Origin: Akkermansia muciniphila
Lineage (GTDB): Bacteria > Verrucomicrobiota > Verrucomicrobiia > Verrucomicrobiales > Akkermansiaceae
Assembly (NCBI RefSeq): GCF_030848305.1
Contig: NZ_CP114598.1
Location: forward strand, 1,860,001 to 1,924,000
Direction: 5' to 3'
DNA length: 64,000 nt
Part shown: piece after piece, positions 56,873-64,000 of the stretch
How positions within the stretch are numbered: the stretch's first letter is position 1
Layout of the letters: each line of letters opens with the position of its first letter
Notes under the pieces: model-generated
Seen by the model: only the letters and a program-made list of their open reading frames with translations
Database searches by the model: none
What the model was told of the DNA's origin: nothing
Translations under genes and position numbers: made by a program

Positions 56873-56986
56873 ACAGGGATGTTCGATAAGGGAGGAACGA
56901 GAGCTTCTCTTATCACCAAGAATAACCCTGATTTCATAGGTAGTTAGTTGGAGCGGCTACGGGAGAAATTCCGTAGCCGCTTTTTT
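56873..56986 (+). ncRNA. Candidate intergenic small RNA 1
   Basis: About 114 nt lie between a promoter-like pair and an intrinsic terminator, with no reading frame. A nested structure is visible: CAGGG (56874-56878) with CCCTG (56926-56930) encloses an 11-bp stem, GATAAGGGAGG with CTTCTCTTATC (56885-56895 and 56904-56914, two G-U pairs). Single-stranded TTCATAGGTAGTTAGTTG (56933-56950) follows, directly before the terminator stem. The same 18 nt occur in the neighbouring candidate. I cannot assign a known RNA family. Confidence 0.5.
56953..56986 (+). terminator. Intrinsic terminator of small RNA 1
   Basis: GCGGCTACGG/CCGTAGCCGC, a perfect 10-bp stem with an 8-nt loop, followed by six T. Confidence 0.92.
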
Positions 56987-57072
56987 GTTGCCCCAGGGCT
57001 TGTGTCATACAAAAGAAGTAATGTTTGAACATATTTGCCGGGCGTTTGTCTTACCCATAACGGTTATGATCC

Positions 57073-57175
57073 GGATGCAGTGAAAGAGAGAGCGCTTCAT
57101 CCACTTAAGGACTCGACCGTCTTCATAGGTAGTTAGTTGAACAGCAGCCCCGGCGAAGGGATTCGCCGGGGTTTG
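57073..57175 (+). ncRNA. Candidate intergenic small RNA 2
   Basis: This stretch has the same 3' arrangement as candidate 1: the 18-nt motif TTCATAGGTAGTTAGTTG at 57122-57139, a short spacer and a terminator hairpin. Upstream a GGATG/CATCC pairing (57073-57077 with 57098-57102) suggests a 5' hairpin. The promoter is unclear (TATGAT at 57065-57070 has no well-placed -35), so it could also be a processed or read-through product. Confidence 0.4.
57148..57175 (+). terminator. Intrinsic terminator of small RNA 2
   Basis: CCCCGGCGAA/TTCGCCGGGG, a perfect 10-bp stem with a 4-nt loop, then TTTGTT. Confidence 0.85.
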
Positions 57176-57301
57176 TTCATTTCAGGAACATGTGTTCCGG
57201 GGACGTAAACAGCTGGGAGGGAGCGGGAAAGAAAAAATAGGCAGCGTTTTGCCACGGGGTTTGATTGACGTGCGGGACGCGTCAGGGCATAGTGGCAGGG
57301 T

Positions 57302-58600
57302 ATGAAGAGAGCGTTTTGCGTGATAGCCGGTGCGTGCAGCCTGATTGGATGGGCTCCGGCGGACGAGACGGGCATGAACAGGGTGCTGGAGGATTGGCGG
57401 ATGAGGCAGTCCGACTGGGAATCCGCATTGAAAACGGCTGAAAGTGCAGAAAAAAGGGCGGAATTAATGGAGAACCGTCCGGATGCCGTTCCGGTGGCTC
57501 GGGAATTATGGAGGCAGGCAGGGAGCGACCTTCAGAAGCCTGAAACTCAAAAACCCTGCCTTCTTCCGGCTGTCGTCTGGTTCCTGGATCATCCCCAGGC
57601 TGTAGCGCAGGCGTTCCCGAATGGAGATATGGCCAGAAAGATTGTCGTGTTTTGCCTGGATTCCCTGGAAAATACGCTGTTCCGGGAACAAGGGGCGGGG
57701 AAGGCTGCGTATGCCCTGAGCAATTCCCGCGACCTGCGCTGCCGCGTTATTCTGGAACAGATCAAGGATTACAACCAGTTCCCGGAGGACCAGGGCCTGG
57801 CTTCCCTGGGACTGGCCATGGTGATGAAGGAAACGACAGGGATGCTTCAGGATGACGTCAGGCTGGTGGCGGCCCGCGGAAAATTGCTGAAAGACGCCAT
57901 TATCAAATGCTATGATTCCAGCTTCGGCCCCATTCCTGTTCAGGATATTGTGAAGGAGGAACTATACGAAATACGTAATCTCAATATCGGGCAGACCGGG
58001 CCTGGAATCAGCCTCCCTTCCACCGCGGCGGCCGGAAATGTGACGCTCCCTTCCGGGGATAAGCCCGTGCTGGTAGTTTTTTGGGATCCGCAGGATATGC
58101 GTTCCGTTCAGTTTTTGCAAAAAGCCGCGTCTCTCCGGAAAGAGTTTCCCGGTTTGACGGTGATGCCGGTGGCTCCCGGAAAGAGGGAGAACGTGGAAAA
58201 GGCCCTGTTGAACTTGAAAATGGATATGCCCTCCCTGGTGGATGAAAAGGCGGCGGCGTTTAAGGATTACCGGGTGAGGCTCACCCCGCGCGTGTATCTG
58301 CTGGACCCCGCGGGGAAAATCCTGATGCGCGGCACGCCGGATATGCTGTTTGACGCCAACCTGTACGCAGTCATGGGCAAACTGGAGGGAAAGAAGAAAG
58401 AAATGCCGGATGGGAAAAAGGTCCCCTCCACACCTGCTTCCTCCAAGCCTGTTTCTCTGCCGGCCAGGATTAATTCCCCGGATACGCGCGTTCCCTCCGC
58501 TTCCCGGCCTGACAGGCTGCGGCCCGCATTCCCTTCCGCCCCCTCCGGTGCGGAGGAAGATTCTCTTTCCGCCCCTCCTTTGAGGCCCATGCCTGAATGA
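57302..58600 (+). CDS. Exported thioredoxin-fold protein lacking the CXXC active site
   Basis: The 432-residue protein has a signal peptide (about 1-20), a helical region to about residue 225, a thioredoxin/TlpA-like domain at about 235-360, and a Pro/Ser-rich tail of 70 residues. In the domain, PVLVVFWDPQDMRSVQFLQK occupies the place of the WCxxC segment, but no cysteines are present, so redox activity is unlikely; the cis-proline-like RLTPRVYLLD is kept. The role may be a binding or scaffolding function. Its stop overlaps the next gene's start codon (ATGA). Confidence 0.65.
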   Translation: MKRAFCVIAGACSLIGWAPADETGMNRVLEDWRMRQSDWESALKTAESAEKRAELMENRPDAVPVARELWRQAGSDLQKPETQKPCLLPAVVWFLDHPQAVAQAFPNGDMARKIVVFCLDSLENTLFREQGAGKAAYALSNSRDLRCRVILEQIKDYNQFPEDQGLASLGLAMVMKETTGMLQDDVRLVAARGKLLKDAIIKCYDSSFGPIPVQDIVKEELYEIRNLNIGQTGPGISLPSTAAAGNVTLPSGDKPVLVVFWDPQDMRSVQFLQKAASLRKEFPGLTVMPVAPGKRENVEKALLNLKMDMPSLVDEKAAAFKDYRVRLTPRVYLLDPAGKILMRGTPDMLFDANLYAVMGKLEGKKKEMPDGKKVPSTPASSKPVSLPARINSPDTRVPSASRPDRLRPAFPSAPSGAEEDSLSAPPLRPMPE

Positions 58601-59991
58601 TCCGTTTCATGGAGAGGATTCTGTTGAGAAAGGCCGCGGAGGCCGTGGCCCGGGTTCTTTCCGGAGCAGGACACACCGTATATTTTGTGGGCGGCTGTGT
58701 CCGGGACAGGTTGCTGGGATATTCCGTGAAGGATATCGATATTGCCACCTCCGCCCGTCCGGATGAGGTGTTGCGCCTGTTTCCGGATGCCTGGGAAGTG
58801 GGCGCCGCCTTCGGAGTGGTGCTGGTCCGCCGAGAAGGTTTTTCCTTTGAAGTGGCCACCTTCCGCAGAGACGGCAGCTACAGGGATGGCCGGAGGCCGG
58901 AAGCCGTCTGCTTTACGGATGCGGAAGAAGATGCCCGGCGGCGTGATTTTACCATGAACGGCCTTTTTGAAGATCCGTTTTCTTCGCCTCCGGGCCGTGT
59001 GGTGGATTATGTAGGCGGCATGGAGGATATCCGGGCCCGCGTGTTGAGGTGCATCGGGGAGCCGGACCGCCGTTTTGAAGAAGATTCCCTGCGGCTGATG
59101 CGCGCCGTACGTTTTGCCGTTACCAGGGAAGTTCAGGTGGAGAAGGAAACTTGCTCCTCCATTTTCAGGAACGCGCCGCTGCTGGCCCGGATTGCCCCGG
59201 AACGCATCCGGGAGGAACTGGACAGGATTTTATTGTCTCCCGGAAGGAAACGGGGCGTGGAAATGCTGGTGGAAACGGGGTTAATGAAGCATATCATTCC
59301 GGAAATATACGATATGATAGGCTGTACGCAGCCTCCCCAATGGCATCCGGAAGGGGATGTATACACCCATACGCTGATGATGCTGGACGCGCTGGGAAGG
59401 GACGGTTCCCCCGTGTCTTTGGTGCTGGCCTTGGGGGTTCTGCTGCATGACATCGGAAAGCCCCCCTGCCGCCAGGTGGATGAAACGGGACGCATCCGTT
59501 TTTCCGGCCATGACAAGGAAGGCTCTTCCATGGTCAGGGTCATTTTAAGAAGGCTGAAATATTCCAATGCCGTGGTGGATGCGGTGTGTTCCATGGTGGA
59601 GCGCCATATGCGCTTCATCAACGTGAGGCAGATGAGGAAATCTACGCTGCGAATGTTCATGAACGCTCCTCATTTCCGGGAGGAACTGGAGCTCCACCGC
59701 CTGGATTGTCTTTCCTCCAACGGATTGATGGACAACTGGCAATTTGTCAGGGACTTCATGGATTCCTACCGGAATGCCCCTCTGGTGCCTCCCCCGTTGG
59801 TGACCGGGCGTGATCTGGTGAACCTGGGGCTGTCCCCGGGGCCTGGTTTCGGGAAATGGCTGTCCCGTCTGCAGGAGCTTCAGTTGGAGGGAACGCTCCG
59901 GACCAGGAAGGAAGCCCTGCTGCAGCTGGGACAAATTGCTCCGGTGGAACAGAATGCGCTTGCAGAATACCTGGAAAAGTTAGCATTATAA
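58597..59991 (+). CDS. cca: CCA-adding enzyme / poly(A) polymerase family with HD domain
   Basis: This nucleotidyltransferase adds or repairs the CCA end of tRNAs. The 464-residue protein has GGCVRDRLLGYSVKDIDIA (residues about 31-49, with the metal-binding DxD), RRRDFTMNGLFEDP, the ERIREELDRIL tRNA-binding block and, at about 290, an HD phosphohydrolase domain (LLHDIGKPP with the HD pair). The HD domain suggests additional 2',3'-cyclic phosphatase or phosphodiesterase activity. Its ATG overlaps the upstream stop by one base step (ATGA), indicating translational coupling. A poly(A) polymerase function cannot be excluded. Confidence 0.9.
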   Translation: MIRFMERILLRKAAEAVARVLSGAGHTVYFVGGCVRDRLLGYSVKDIDIATSARPDEVLRLFPDAWEVGAAFGVVLVRREGFSFEVATFRRDGSYRDGRRPEAVCFTDAEEDARRRDFTMNGLFEDPFSSPPGRVVDYVGGMEDIRARVLRCIGEPDRRFEEDSLRLMRAVRFAVTREVQVEKETCSSIFRNAPLLARIAPERIREELDRILLSPGRKRGVEMLVETGLMKHIIPEIYDMIGCTQPPQWHPEGDVYTHTLMMLDALGRDGSPVSLVLALGVLLHDIGKPPCRQVDETGRIRFSGHDKEGSSMVRVILRRLKYSNAVVDAVCSMVERHMRFINVRQMRKSTLRMFMNAPHFREELELHRLDCLSSNGLMDNWQFVRDFMDSYRNAPLVPPPLVTGRDLVNLGLSPGPGFGKWLSRLQELQLEGTLRTRKEALLQLGQIAPVEQNALAEYLEKLAL

Positions 59992-60017
59992 GCGTCAATA
60001 TTTGATCATTTCAACTC

Positions 60018-61787
60018 ATGCGTCCTGTCATTTATCAACTATTTGTTCGTCATTTTTCCAATATGGAGACCCACGGAGTTGACTGGGGGAGCCGGGAAAC
60101 GAACGGGTGCGGAACTTTTAATGGAGTGACGGATAAAGCATTACGTGAAATAGCGCGGATGGGTTTTACGCACATCTGGCTGACCGGGGTGCTGAGGCAC
60201 GCTACGCAGACGGCCCATCCCGGGCTGGCCGCTCAGCCGGAATCCATCGTAAAAGGCCTGGCCGGAAGTCCCTATGCGGTGGTGGATTATTTTGACGTGG
60301 ATCCGGATCTGGCCTCCTCCCCGGAGAAGAGAATGGATGAGTTCAAGGCGCTGGTAAAGCGTTGCCGGACGGTGGGGCTGCTGCCGATGATCGATTTTAT
60401 TCCCAACCATGTTTCCCGCGCCTACTTGGCGGACTGGGACGGGCATGACGATTTTGGGGAAGGGGATGATCCCCATACGTTTTTTTCTCCGGAGCAGGGG
60501 TACTTTTACCTGACCTCCAACAGCCCTGGGGACGGGCCTCCCCTGCGTCTGCCGGACGGCCTGTTTGAAGGGGAAATGACTTTCGGCCGCGTGACGGGCA
60601 ATAATGCCGTTACATGGAATCCCGGCAAGTACGACTGGTATGAAACGGTCAAGCTCAACTACGGCTATAACTTTATGGCCGGTCTTCCGGCCCTCCGCCT
60701 GCTGCCGGGGTGGACCAGCCCCAAGCAGCATGTGCCCAAGACATGGTGCATCATGGACGATATCCTTTCCTTCTGGCAGAGCCTGGGCATTGGCGGGTTC
60801 AGGTGCGACATGGCCCAAATGATCCCCATGGCCTTCTGGAAGTGGGCCATTTCCCGTTCCCGGGTGCGTCTGCCGGATGTGTTTTTCATGGCGGAGGCAT
60901 ACAACGACCACATGAAAACCACACCCGGCGATCCTTGCGCCGCCCTTCTGGATGCCGGATTTAATGCCGTTTACGATTCCGACTGCTATCATCTGGCGCT
61001 CCATATGTACACGGGAAATAACTGGGCCAATGACTTCGACCGCCTTTTCCGAAGCAATCCCATCTACATGACCCACGGCGTCCGCTACGTGGAGAACCAT
61101 GATGAAACGCGCGTGTGCTCCCCTCTTTCCTGGGGAGGCGTGGGCCCTGTCGTTCTGCCGGCAATCATGACGCTGGTGTATGCCTCCGGGAGCGGTCCCG
61201 TGCTGGTGTACAACGGGCAGGAAGTGGGGGAACGGGCGGAGGGGCCCGGCGGTTTTGGCGGCCATGACGGGCGCACCAGCATTTTTGACTATACCTGCCT
61301 CCCCAGGCTCCAGCCCTGGGTGGCGGATGGCCGGTTTGACTCCTCCCTGCTGCCGGAGGAATCCGCAGAGCTGAGAAACTTTCATCGGCGGCTTCTTCCC
61401 CTGATGCAGCATCCGGCGCTGGACCGGGGAGATTTCTATGGCCTGAACTGGGCTAATATGAAAAACACCACGTTCGGCAGGGAACCGGCGGAAGACACTT
61501 CCGGCCACTGGGTGTATGCCATGCTCCGGCATGATGCCCGCGCCAGGGCTACCGTGCTTGTGGTGGGAAATCTTTCTCCCAGCATTAATTTCTACAATCT
61601 GCGCATTTCCATTCCGCAGCATGCTTTCGGCTGGTGCGGCATCCAGACGGATCGTGTGCGCGTCAGAAACCTGATGGACGCGGAGGATGAGGACAGGATT
61701 TTTGAGCGGCGGGAATTGATGGACCGCGGGCTGTCTTACCCCCTGAAACCGGGGCATGTGGGCGTGCTGGAACTGTCTGCCGTTTAG
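60018..61787 (+). CDS. Cytoplasmic GH13 alpha-amylase family enzyme
   Basis: The 589-residue protein has no signal peptide and a (beta/alpha)8 GH13 core. Signature blocks are MIDFIPNHVS (region I), GGFRCDMAQM with the nucleophile Asp, FFMAEAY with the acid/base Glu, and VENHDETR with the third Asp. GVTDKALREIARMGFTHIWL is the typical barrel entry. A small beta domain closes the C-terminus. It probably hydrolyses or transfers alpha-1,4 linked glucans inside the cell, in line with malQ at 29921. The subfamily is not clear. Confidence 0.85.
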   Translation: MRPVIYQLFVRHFSNMETHGVDWGSRETNGCGTFNGVTDKALREIARMGFTHIWLTGVLRHATQTAHPGLAAQPESIVKGLAGSPYAVVDYFDVDPDLASSPEKRMDEFKALVKRCRTVGLLPMIDFIPNHVSRAYLADWDGHDDFGEGDDPHTFFSPEQGYFYLTSNSPGDGPPLRLPDGLFEGEMTFGRVTGNNAVTWNPGKYDWYETVKLNYGYNFMAGLPALRLLPGWTSPKQHVPKTWCIMDDILSFWQSLGIGGFRCDMAQMIPMAFWKWAISRSRVRLPDVFFMAEAYNDHMKTTPGDPCAALLDAGFNAVYDSDCYHLALHMYTGNNWANDFDRLFRSNPIYMTHGVRYVENHDETRVCSPLSWGGVGPVVLPAIMTLVYASGSGPVLVYNGQEVGERAEGPGGFGGHDGRTSIFDYTCLPRLQPWVADGRFDSSLLPEESAELRNFHRRLLPLMQHPALDRGDFYGLNWANMKNTTFGREPAEDTSGHWVYAMLRHDARARATVLVVGNLSPSINFYNLRISIPQHAFGWCGIQTDRVRVRNLMDAEDEDRIFERRELMDRGLSYPLKPGHVGVLELSAV

Positions 61788-61852
61788 AGAAGCATTTCCT
61801 CCGGAGGGAAGCTGTTGCCTTTACCGATATTTTTTGCTCTGCTGGGCGTTTT

Positions 61853-61858
61853 TATAAT
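61853..61858 (+). promoter_or_regulatory. Consensus -10 box upstream of the secretin-like gene
   Basis: A perfect TATAAT lies 40 bp before the ATG at 61899. No good -35 is present 16-18 bp upstream, only a T-rich stretch. Confidence 0.4.
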
Positions 61859-61898
61859 GACGGGCGGTTTTTAATTCGGTATAGTCCCGGAAATTCCT

Positions 61899-64000
61899 AT
61901 GATTAGACGTTTCCCTCACTCCATGTCTGCCATTCAGCAAATTGCCATGGCGCTTGCCGTTGCCGGTATTGGAGCCGGCCAGGGGCTGGCCCAGGAAGGG
62001 GCAGGGGCCGCACGCCGGGCTGCAGCCCGGATGGAAGAGCAGGCTCAGGAATCCATGCTGCTGTTGGGTCAGGCGCGTCAGCAATATTCAGAGGGCAAGT
62101 ACCAGGAAGCCCTGGACAATTACCGCAGAAGCCTGACTGCGCTGCCCAAATCCCCCAACATGGAGAAGCGCCGCCGTTTCCTGGAAACCAGCATCGCGGA
62201 TGCCAGCGTGGCCGTGGCTCAGGAATATGTCAAAGCGGGGCGTTACGATGAGGCCGTCAAGCTGCTGGAAGATGCCTTGAAAGCCACTCCGGACCATGCC
62301 CTGGCCAGACGCACGTTGGAAATAGCCCGCGATCCGGTGCGTACGAATCCGGCCTTGTCCCCGGAACACGTCAAAAATGTGGGGGAAGTCAACCGTCTGC
62401 TCCACCTGGCTTTCGGTTATTATGAACTGGGCCAGTACGATGCGGCCCTGAAGGAATTCACGTCCGTCCTTAAGACGGACCCTTACAATACGGCGGCGCG
62501 GCGCGGCATGGAACTGGTTAACCGCGCCAGAACCGCTTATTTTGGCGCTGCCAGGGATGAAACCCGCAGCAGCGCCCTGGCGGACGTTTCCAAACAGTGG
62601 GAGATGCCCGTTCCTTTGACGGAAACTCCGGAGGAACCCGCTTCATTCTCCCGTCCGTTGGACAACCCGGTGGTGAATGTGGACCAGAAACTGGGTATGA
62701 TCCGCCTGCCCCGTGTGCAGCTGGACGGCGCGACGGTTCAGGAAGCCGTGGATTATTTGCGCAGCCAGGCCAGGACGCATGATGCCGCTGCCATGACTGA
62801 GGCGGAACGCGGCGTGAATATTTCCGTGGATCCCGGCCCAGCAGACAGCGTTTCCGCCAGGGATGCCGCCGCCAAAAGAATTACGCTTAATCTTCAAAAT
62901 GTACCGCTTCGTGAAGCCCTGGAATACGTGGCGCGCGCATCCGGCCTTATTCTGCGGACCAATGCCTTTGGCGCGGAGCTGGTATCCAGTTCAGACGGAA
63001 CTTCCTACATGGTCACCAAGTCCATTACCCTTCCGCCGGGCTTCTTCTCCGGATTGTCAGAGGCTTCTGACGCCGACAATTCAGACCCGTTCAGTTCCGG
63101 TGATTCCGGTTCTTCCGGCATGACCCTGAAACGGGTGGATCCGCAAAAGGCGCTGGCTTCCATGGGGGTGAAATTCCCGGAAGGCAGCTTTATTAAATAC
63201 AACTCGGGCAACTCCACTCTTCTTTTTCATGGCACGCCCAGAGATTTGAGCATGCTGGAAGAGCTGGTAGCGTCCAGAACTGCGGAACAGCCTCTCCAGG
63301 TGGTGGTCAGCGCGACTTTTCTGGAAGTCAATCAGACGGATTTGGAGGAATTGGGCTTTAACTGGATCGTCAATCTGAACCTGGATCCTACCAAGTGGTT
63401 CATGGGCGGCGCGGGAACCGATAAAAATGGCTATAACAATTCCGTGCTGGACAGCGCCGCCAGTGTGGCCGGAGCCGCCGCCCCGGTGGGAGTGGTGGGC
63501 GGGCTGCGTTCCGGCAGCCAGGTGTTTACGGAAAATAGCATTGACAGCATGATTGAACGCGGCACTTCCGCCAGAAGTTCTGATGCAACCTATGTTCCCG
63601 GCGGAGCTCCCAGTATCGTCACTTTGCGCGGCATGTGGAGCCATGCGGATATCACGATGATTATGCGCGGCCTGAGCCAGAAAAAAGGCACAGACATCAT
63701 GCAGCATCCTTCCGTGATTGTGCGCCCCGGTGAAAAAGCCTCCTTCTTCAGCGGCAGGGAACTGATTTACCCTACGGAATATGATCCGCCTGAAGTTCCC
63801 AACAGCACCGGCAATAATAATGACTGGGGCGACGATGACAATAACGGCGGCGGTATTCCGGTCATGCCCATGACTCCCGCCCACCCCACTGCCTTTGAAA
63901 CCAGGCAGCTCGGCACGATTTTCAATGTGGAAGTGACCGGCATCAGCGATGACAAATCCATCGTGGAAATGACCGTGGTGCCGGAAATCGTGGATTTTGA
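61899..64000 (+). CDS. Secretin-like outer-membrane protein with TPR repeats (partial, Amuc_1098-like)
   Basis: The frame starts MIRRFPHSMSAIQQIAMALA and is still open at the right edge, with about 700 residues visible. A hydrophobic signal (about 8-30) is followed by TPR-like units at 55-110, 95-135 and 170-215 (ARQQYSEGKYQEALDNYRRS, LAFGYYELGQYDAALKEFTS). Beta-alpha modules follow, resembling secretin/TonB short N domains (PLREALEYVARASGLILRTN), and then the secretin core (DIMQHPSVIVRPGEKASFFS) before the cut. The architecture matches type II/III secretion or pilus secretins, and I recall the Akkermansia Amuc_1098 gene with the same layout at the head of the pilus-like locus. Identity with it is recalled, not checked. 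Confidence 0.85.
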   Translation, partial: MIRRFPHSMSAIQQIAMALAVAGIGAGQGLAQEGAGAARRAAARMEEQAQESMLLLGQARQQYSEGKYQEALDNYRRSLTALPKSPNMEKRRRFLETSIADASVAVAQEYVKAGRYDEAVKLLEDALKATPDHALARRTLEIARDPVRTNPALSPEHVKNVGEVNRLLHLAFGYYELGQYDAALKEFTSVLKTDPYNTAARRGMELVNRARTAYFGAARDETRSSALADVSKQWEMPVPLTETPEEPASFSRPLDNPVVNVDQKLGMIRLPRVQLDGATVQEAVDYLRSQARTHDAAAMTEAERGVNISVDPGPADSVSARDAAAKRITLNLQNVPLREALEYVARASGLILRTNAFGAELVSSSDGTSYMVTKSITLPPGFFSGLSEASDADNSDPFSSGDSGSSGMTLKRVDPQKALASMGVKFPEGSFIKYNSGNSTLLFHGTPRDLSMLEELVASRTAEQPLQVVVSATFLEVNQTDLEELGFNWIVNLNLDPTKWFMGGAGTDKNGYNNSVLDSAASVAGAAAPVGVVGGLRSGSQVFTENSIDSMIERGTSARSSDATYVPGGAPSIVTLRGMWSHADITMIMRGLSQKKGTDIMQHPSVIVRPGEKASFFSGRELIYPTEYDPPEVPNSTGNNNDWGDDDNNGGGIPVMPMTPAHPTAFETRQLGTIFNVEVTGISDDKSIVEMTVVPEIVDF

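Noticed and set aside
1-64000. tRNA, rRNA, CRISPR, transposase or integrase genes
   Set aside because: I looked through the intergenic regions and reading frames and found none that could be supported.

Overview
The window looks like a chromosomal segment of an Akkermansia-type verrucomicrobium. Several independent signs point there: Gram-negative envelope genes beside PEP-CTERM (exosortase-sorted) surface proteins, a moderately GC-rich genome with AT-rich patches, a secretin-like gene at the right edge resembling the start of the Akkermansia type IV pilus-like locus (Amuc_1098-1102), and respiratory complex I genes in a glycan-oriented anaerobe. The species call is inference from recalled family knowledge; no database search was run.

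Layout. 1-9 kb: nickel-pincer cofactor genes larC/larE (larE cut by the left edge), a long-chain polyprenyl diphosphate synthase, a POT peptide transporter, a PpiD/SurA-like periplasmic foldase, SufT with a small partner, and a DUF3472-like secreted protein followed by an unlisted 50-residue membrane protein. 9.5-22.3 kb: one minus-strand complex I operon, nuoD-E-F-G-H-I-J-K-L-M-N, without nuoA, nuoB or nuoC. 22.4-28.3 kb: a decaying membrane-protein pseudogene, a polysaccharide deacetylase, a putative Na+/H+ antiporter, riboflavin synthase and PrmA. 28.4-32.8 kb: a PEP-CTERM protein, MalQ and a small lipoprotein. 32.9-40.6 kb: housekeeping genes rimO, an NfeD-type protease, dnaG, rpoD and a VanX-like D-Ala-D-Ala dipeptidase.

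40.6-46.1 kb is the accessory part. Two PEP-CTERM genes (an SGNH esterase and a LamG-like protein) are bracketed by the dipeptidase gene and a 5'-truncated copy of its last ~516 bp, about 99% identical. An AT-rich SleB-like cell-wall hydrolase and an unknown secreted protein follow. 46.2-54.4 kb: an RpiB-GlyA fusion, a Prc-type protease, CdsA and the helicase HrpB. 54.5-61.8 kb: a PiT phosphate transporter with a PhoU-like tail, an intergenic region with two tandem candidate small RNAs, a thioredoxin-fold protein without CXXC, a CCA-adding enzyme and a cytoplasmic GH13 enzyme. The secretin-like gene starts at 61.9 kb and runs off the right edge.

The most interesting unexplained signals are: (i) a 15-bp palindrome, CGGATT-N3-AATCCG, found twice upstream of each of the two PEP-CTERM loci; (ii) two adjacent intergenic transcripts sharing an 18-nt motif just before separate intrinsic terminators; (iii) direct repeats that would allow clean excision of the PEP-CTERM pair with an intact dipeptidase gene left behind; and (iv) the fusion of a pentose-phosphate isomerase to serine hydroxymethyltransferase. 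No tRNA, rRNA, CRISPR array, transposase or integrase was recognised.
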